From: Flavobacterium sp. J372
GTDB taxonomy: Bacteria; Bacteroidota; Bacteroidia; Flavobacteriales; Flavobacteriaceae
NCBI RefSeq assembly: GCF_024699965.1
Contig: NZ_JAJOMZ010000004.1
Coordinates: forward strand, 1,796,001-1,860,000
Direction: 5' to 3'
Length of the DNA: 64,000 nt
Shown: one piece after another, positions 63,400-64,000 of the stretch
Layout of the letters: the number at the start of each line of letters is the position of its first letter
How positions within the stretch are numbered: the first letter of the stretch is position 1
Translations under genes and position numbers: made by a program
Notes under the pieces: generated by a model
Databases searched by the model: none
The model's input: only the letters and a program-made list of their open reading frames with translations
What the model was told of the DNA's origin: nothing

Positions 63400-64000
63400 T
63401 TAATTTCCATCTGCCGGCGCTTCTTCCGTTGGTGCGGCTTCTTCCTGTGCTTTGCGACGATTTTTTCTGCGTTCAGCACGTTCTTTCTTTTTTAGCTTTT
63501 TCTCTTCACTTTCTTTTTTCTGCTGCTCCCTGTATTCCTTTTCACGGTTTCCTTCAGTCGGCATCCACATCTCATTGTAGTGGTCTGCAAATCGCCATGA
63601 AAAGCCTACCGCAGCATACATTATTGAAGGCGTATCTTTGTAGTTCATATTGAATGAAGCGTCAATCTGCATTTCGCTGGTAAGCAGGTGAGCTGCCCCG
63701 ATACGGCCGATGCCATCACTATACCAGTCGCTCATGAAGCCTTGAAATTCTACAAACCCCGACCATCTTTCATTAAATCCGCGCGTTAGCGTTGAAACGA
63801 TTCCTGCACTGGGATAATCAGTCCCGAATTTATCATAGATGAAGTTGTTTATCCATACCCACCTTCCAAAATAATTCTGCGTAATTGCCATTACTTTTGG
63901 GCTCATGCGGTCATTCCTGAAAGTATAAGTTTTATCGCCTAAAGGTATGTTGGTGCCTGCGTAAATAGCTACAGCCGGTAAAAGCCTTTTCCATTTAAAA
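63400..64000 (-). CDS. Outer-membrane transporter-like protein, partial (C-terminal part)
   Basis: The frame is open to the right edge, upstream of the first visible ATG (63906): KWKRLLPAVAIYAGTNIPLG then DKTYTFRND. Repeated beta strands (WSGFVEFQGF, AAHLLTSEMQIDASFN, YAAVGFSWRF) fit an outer-membrane barrel of the MetA-pathway transporter type (phenol-degradation porin family). The end is a very basic and then acidic tail of about 45 residues (KKLKKKERAERRKNRRK ... EEAPADGN), unusual after a barrel. The N-terminus lies beyond the window. Confidence 0.7.
   Translation of the reverse strand, partial: FKWKRLLPAVAIYAGTNIPLGDKTYTFRNDRMSPKVMAITQNYFGRWVWINNFIYDKFGTDYPSAGIVSTLTRGFNERWSGFVEFQGFMSDWYSDGIGRIGAAHLLTSEMQIDASFNMNYKDTPSIMYAAVGFSWRFADHYNEMWMPTEGNREKEYREQQKKESEEKKLKKKERAERRKNRRKAQEEAAPTEEAPADGN

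Noticed and set aside
1..64000. tRNA, rRNA, tmRNA, riboswitch, prophage and insertion-sequence genes
   Set aside because: Scanned by eye; no conserved tRNA arms, rRNA segments, transposase or phage structural motifs were recognised. A covariance-model search would be needed to exclude small RNAs.

Overview
The window reads as chromosome of a Flavobacteriaceae-type Bacteroidota, probably Flavobacterium or a close relative. Evidence: many genes carry the Bacteroidota -7 promoter box TAnnTTTG; two secreted proteins end in type IX secretion (T9SS) sorting domains; LigD has the order phosphoesterase-ligase-polymerase; MutS2 has no Smr domain; the 60-residue CAL67264-type membrane protein is present; and several lipoprotein and outer-membrane genes are Bacteroidota-like. 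I see no rRNA, tRNA, transposase, prophage or CRISPR array. This is a mixed housekeeping region with small accessory patches.

Layout. 1-9.6 kb is a repair and stress block: 2H phosphodiesterase, MsrA, an exonuclease/GIY-YIG fusion, LigD, Ku, a zinc alcohol dehydrogenase, a DUF6766 membrane protein, a YciE-type ferritin-like protein with a histone-like tail, and a family-6 deaminated-purine glycosylase. 9.8-23 kb holds small envelope genes, an OmpA lipoprotein, a GT2 glycosyltransferase, holA, ettA, a BspA-like T9SS protein, aroC and a second T9SS protein. 23-31 kb holds mutS2, ung, a transglutaminase-like protein, a solute-binding-like protein, a nucleoside phosphorylase, a SUI1 factor, a GxxExxY nuclease-fold gene between inverted repeats, and a 2OG-Fe(II) oxygenase. 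31.2-34.3 kb is an AT-rich accessory patch (PIN-like protein, orphan gene) followed by an SDR. 34.6-40.2 kb holds hutI, corA, a DUF1003 gene, an acetyltransferase and fumC. 40.2-45.2 kb is a light-signalling module: bacteriophytochrome, heme oxygenase, three single-domain response regulators and an AraC regulator. 45.3-56 kb holds a CREST-like membrane protein, HMG-CoA lyase, guaB, a Kef-type antiporter with its flavoprotein, purB, a sirtuin, an ECF sigma/anti-sigma pair and an rRNA/tRNA methyltransferase. 56-64 kb holds a DEAD-box helicase, an ITPase, three small membrane proteins, a serine-palmitoyltransferase-like enzyme, a GNAT-like protein and a partial outer-membrane protein.

The most striking property is that at least eight genes (ku, ligD, the OmpA lipoprotein, the BspA-like gene twice, the PIN-like gene, the SDR, one response regulator, the GNAT-like gene, and probably an orphan gene) are each restored to full length by changing one base in a homopolymer run, nearly always by adding one A or T. 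I read this mainly as uncorrected long-read consensus error, so I annotate these as single genes. Gene decay, phase variation or recoding remain possible for individual cases.

The best candidate for something under-described is the GxxExxY gene at 29691-30071, which lies between near-perfect 22-bp inverted repeats. Other notable items are families of short intergenic repeats that run into coding ends and linkers (kefB, the methyltransferase, ligD).
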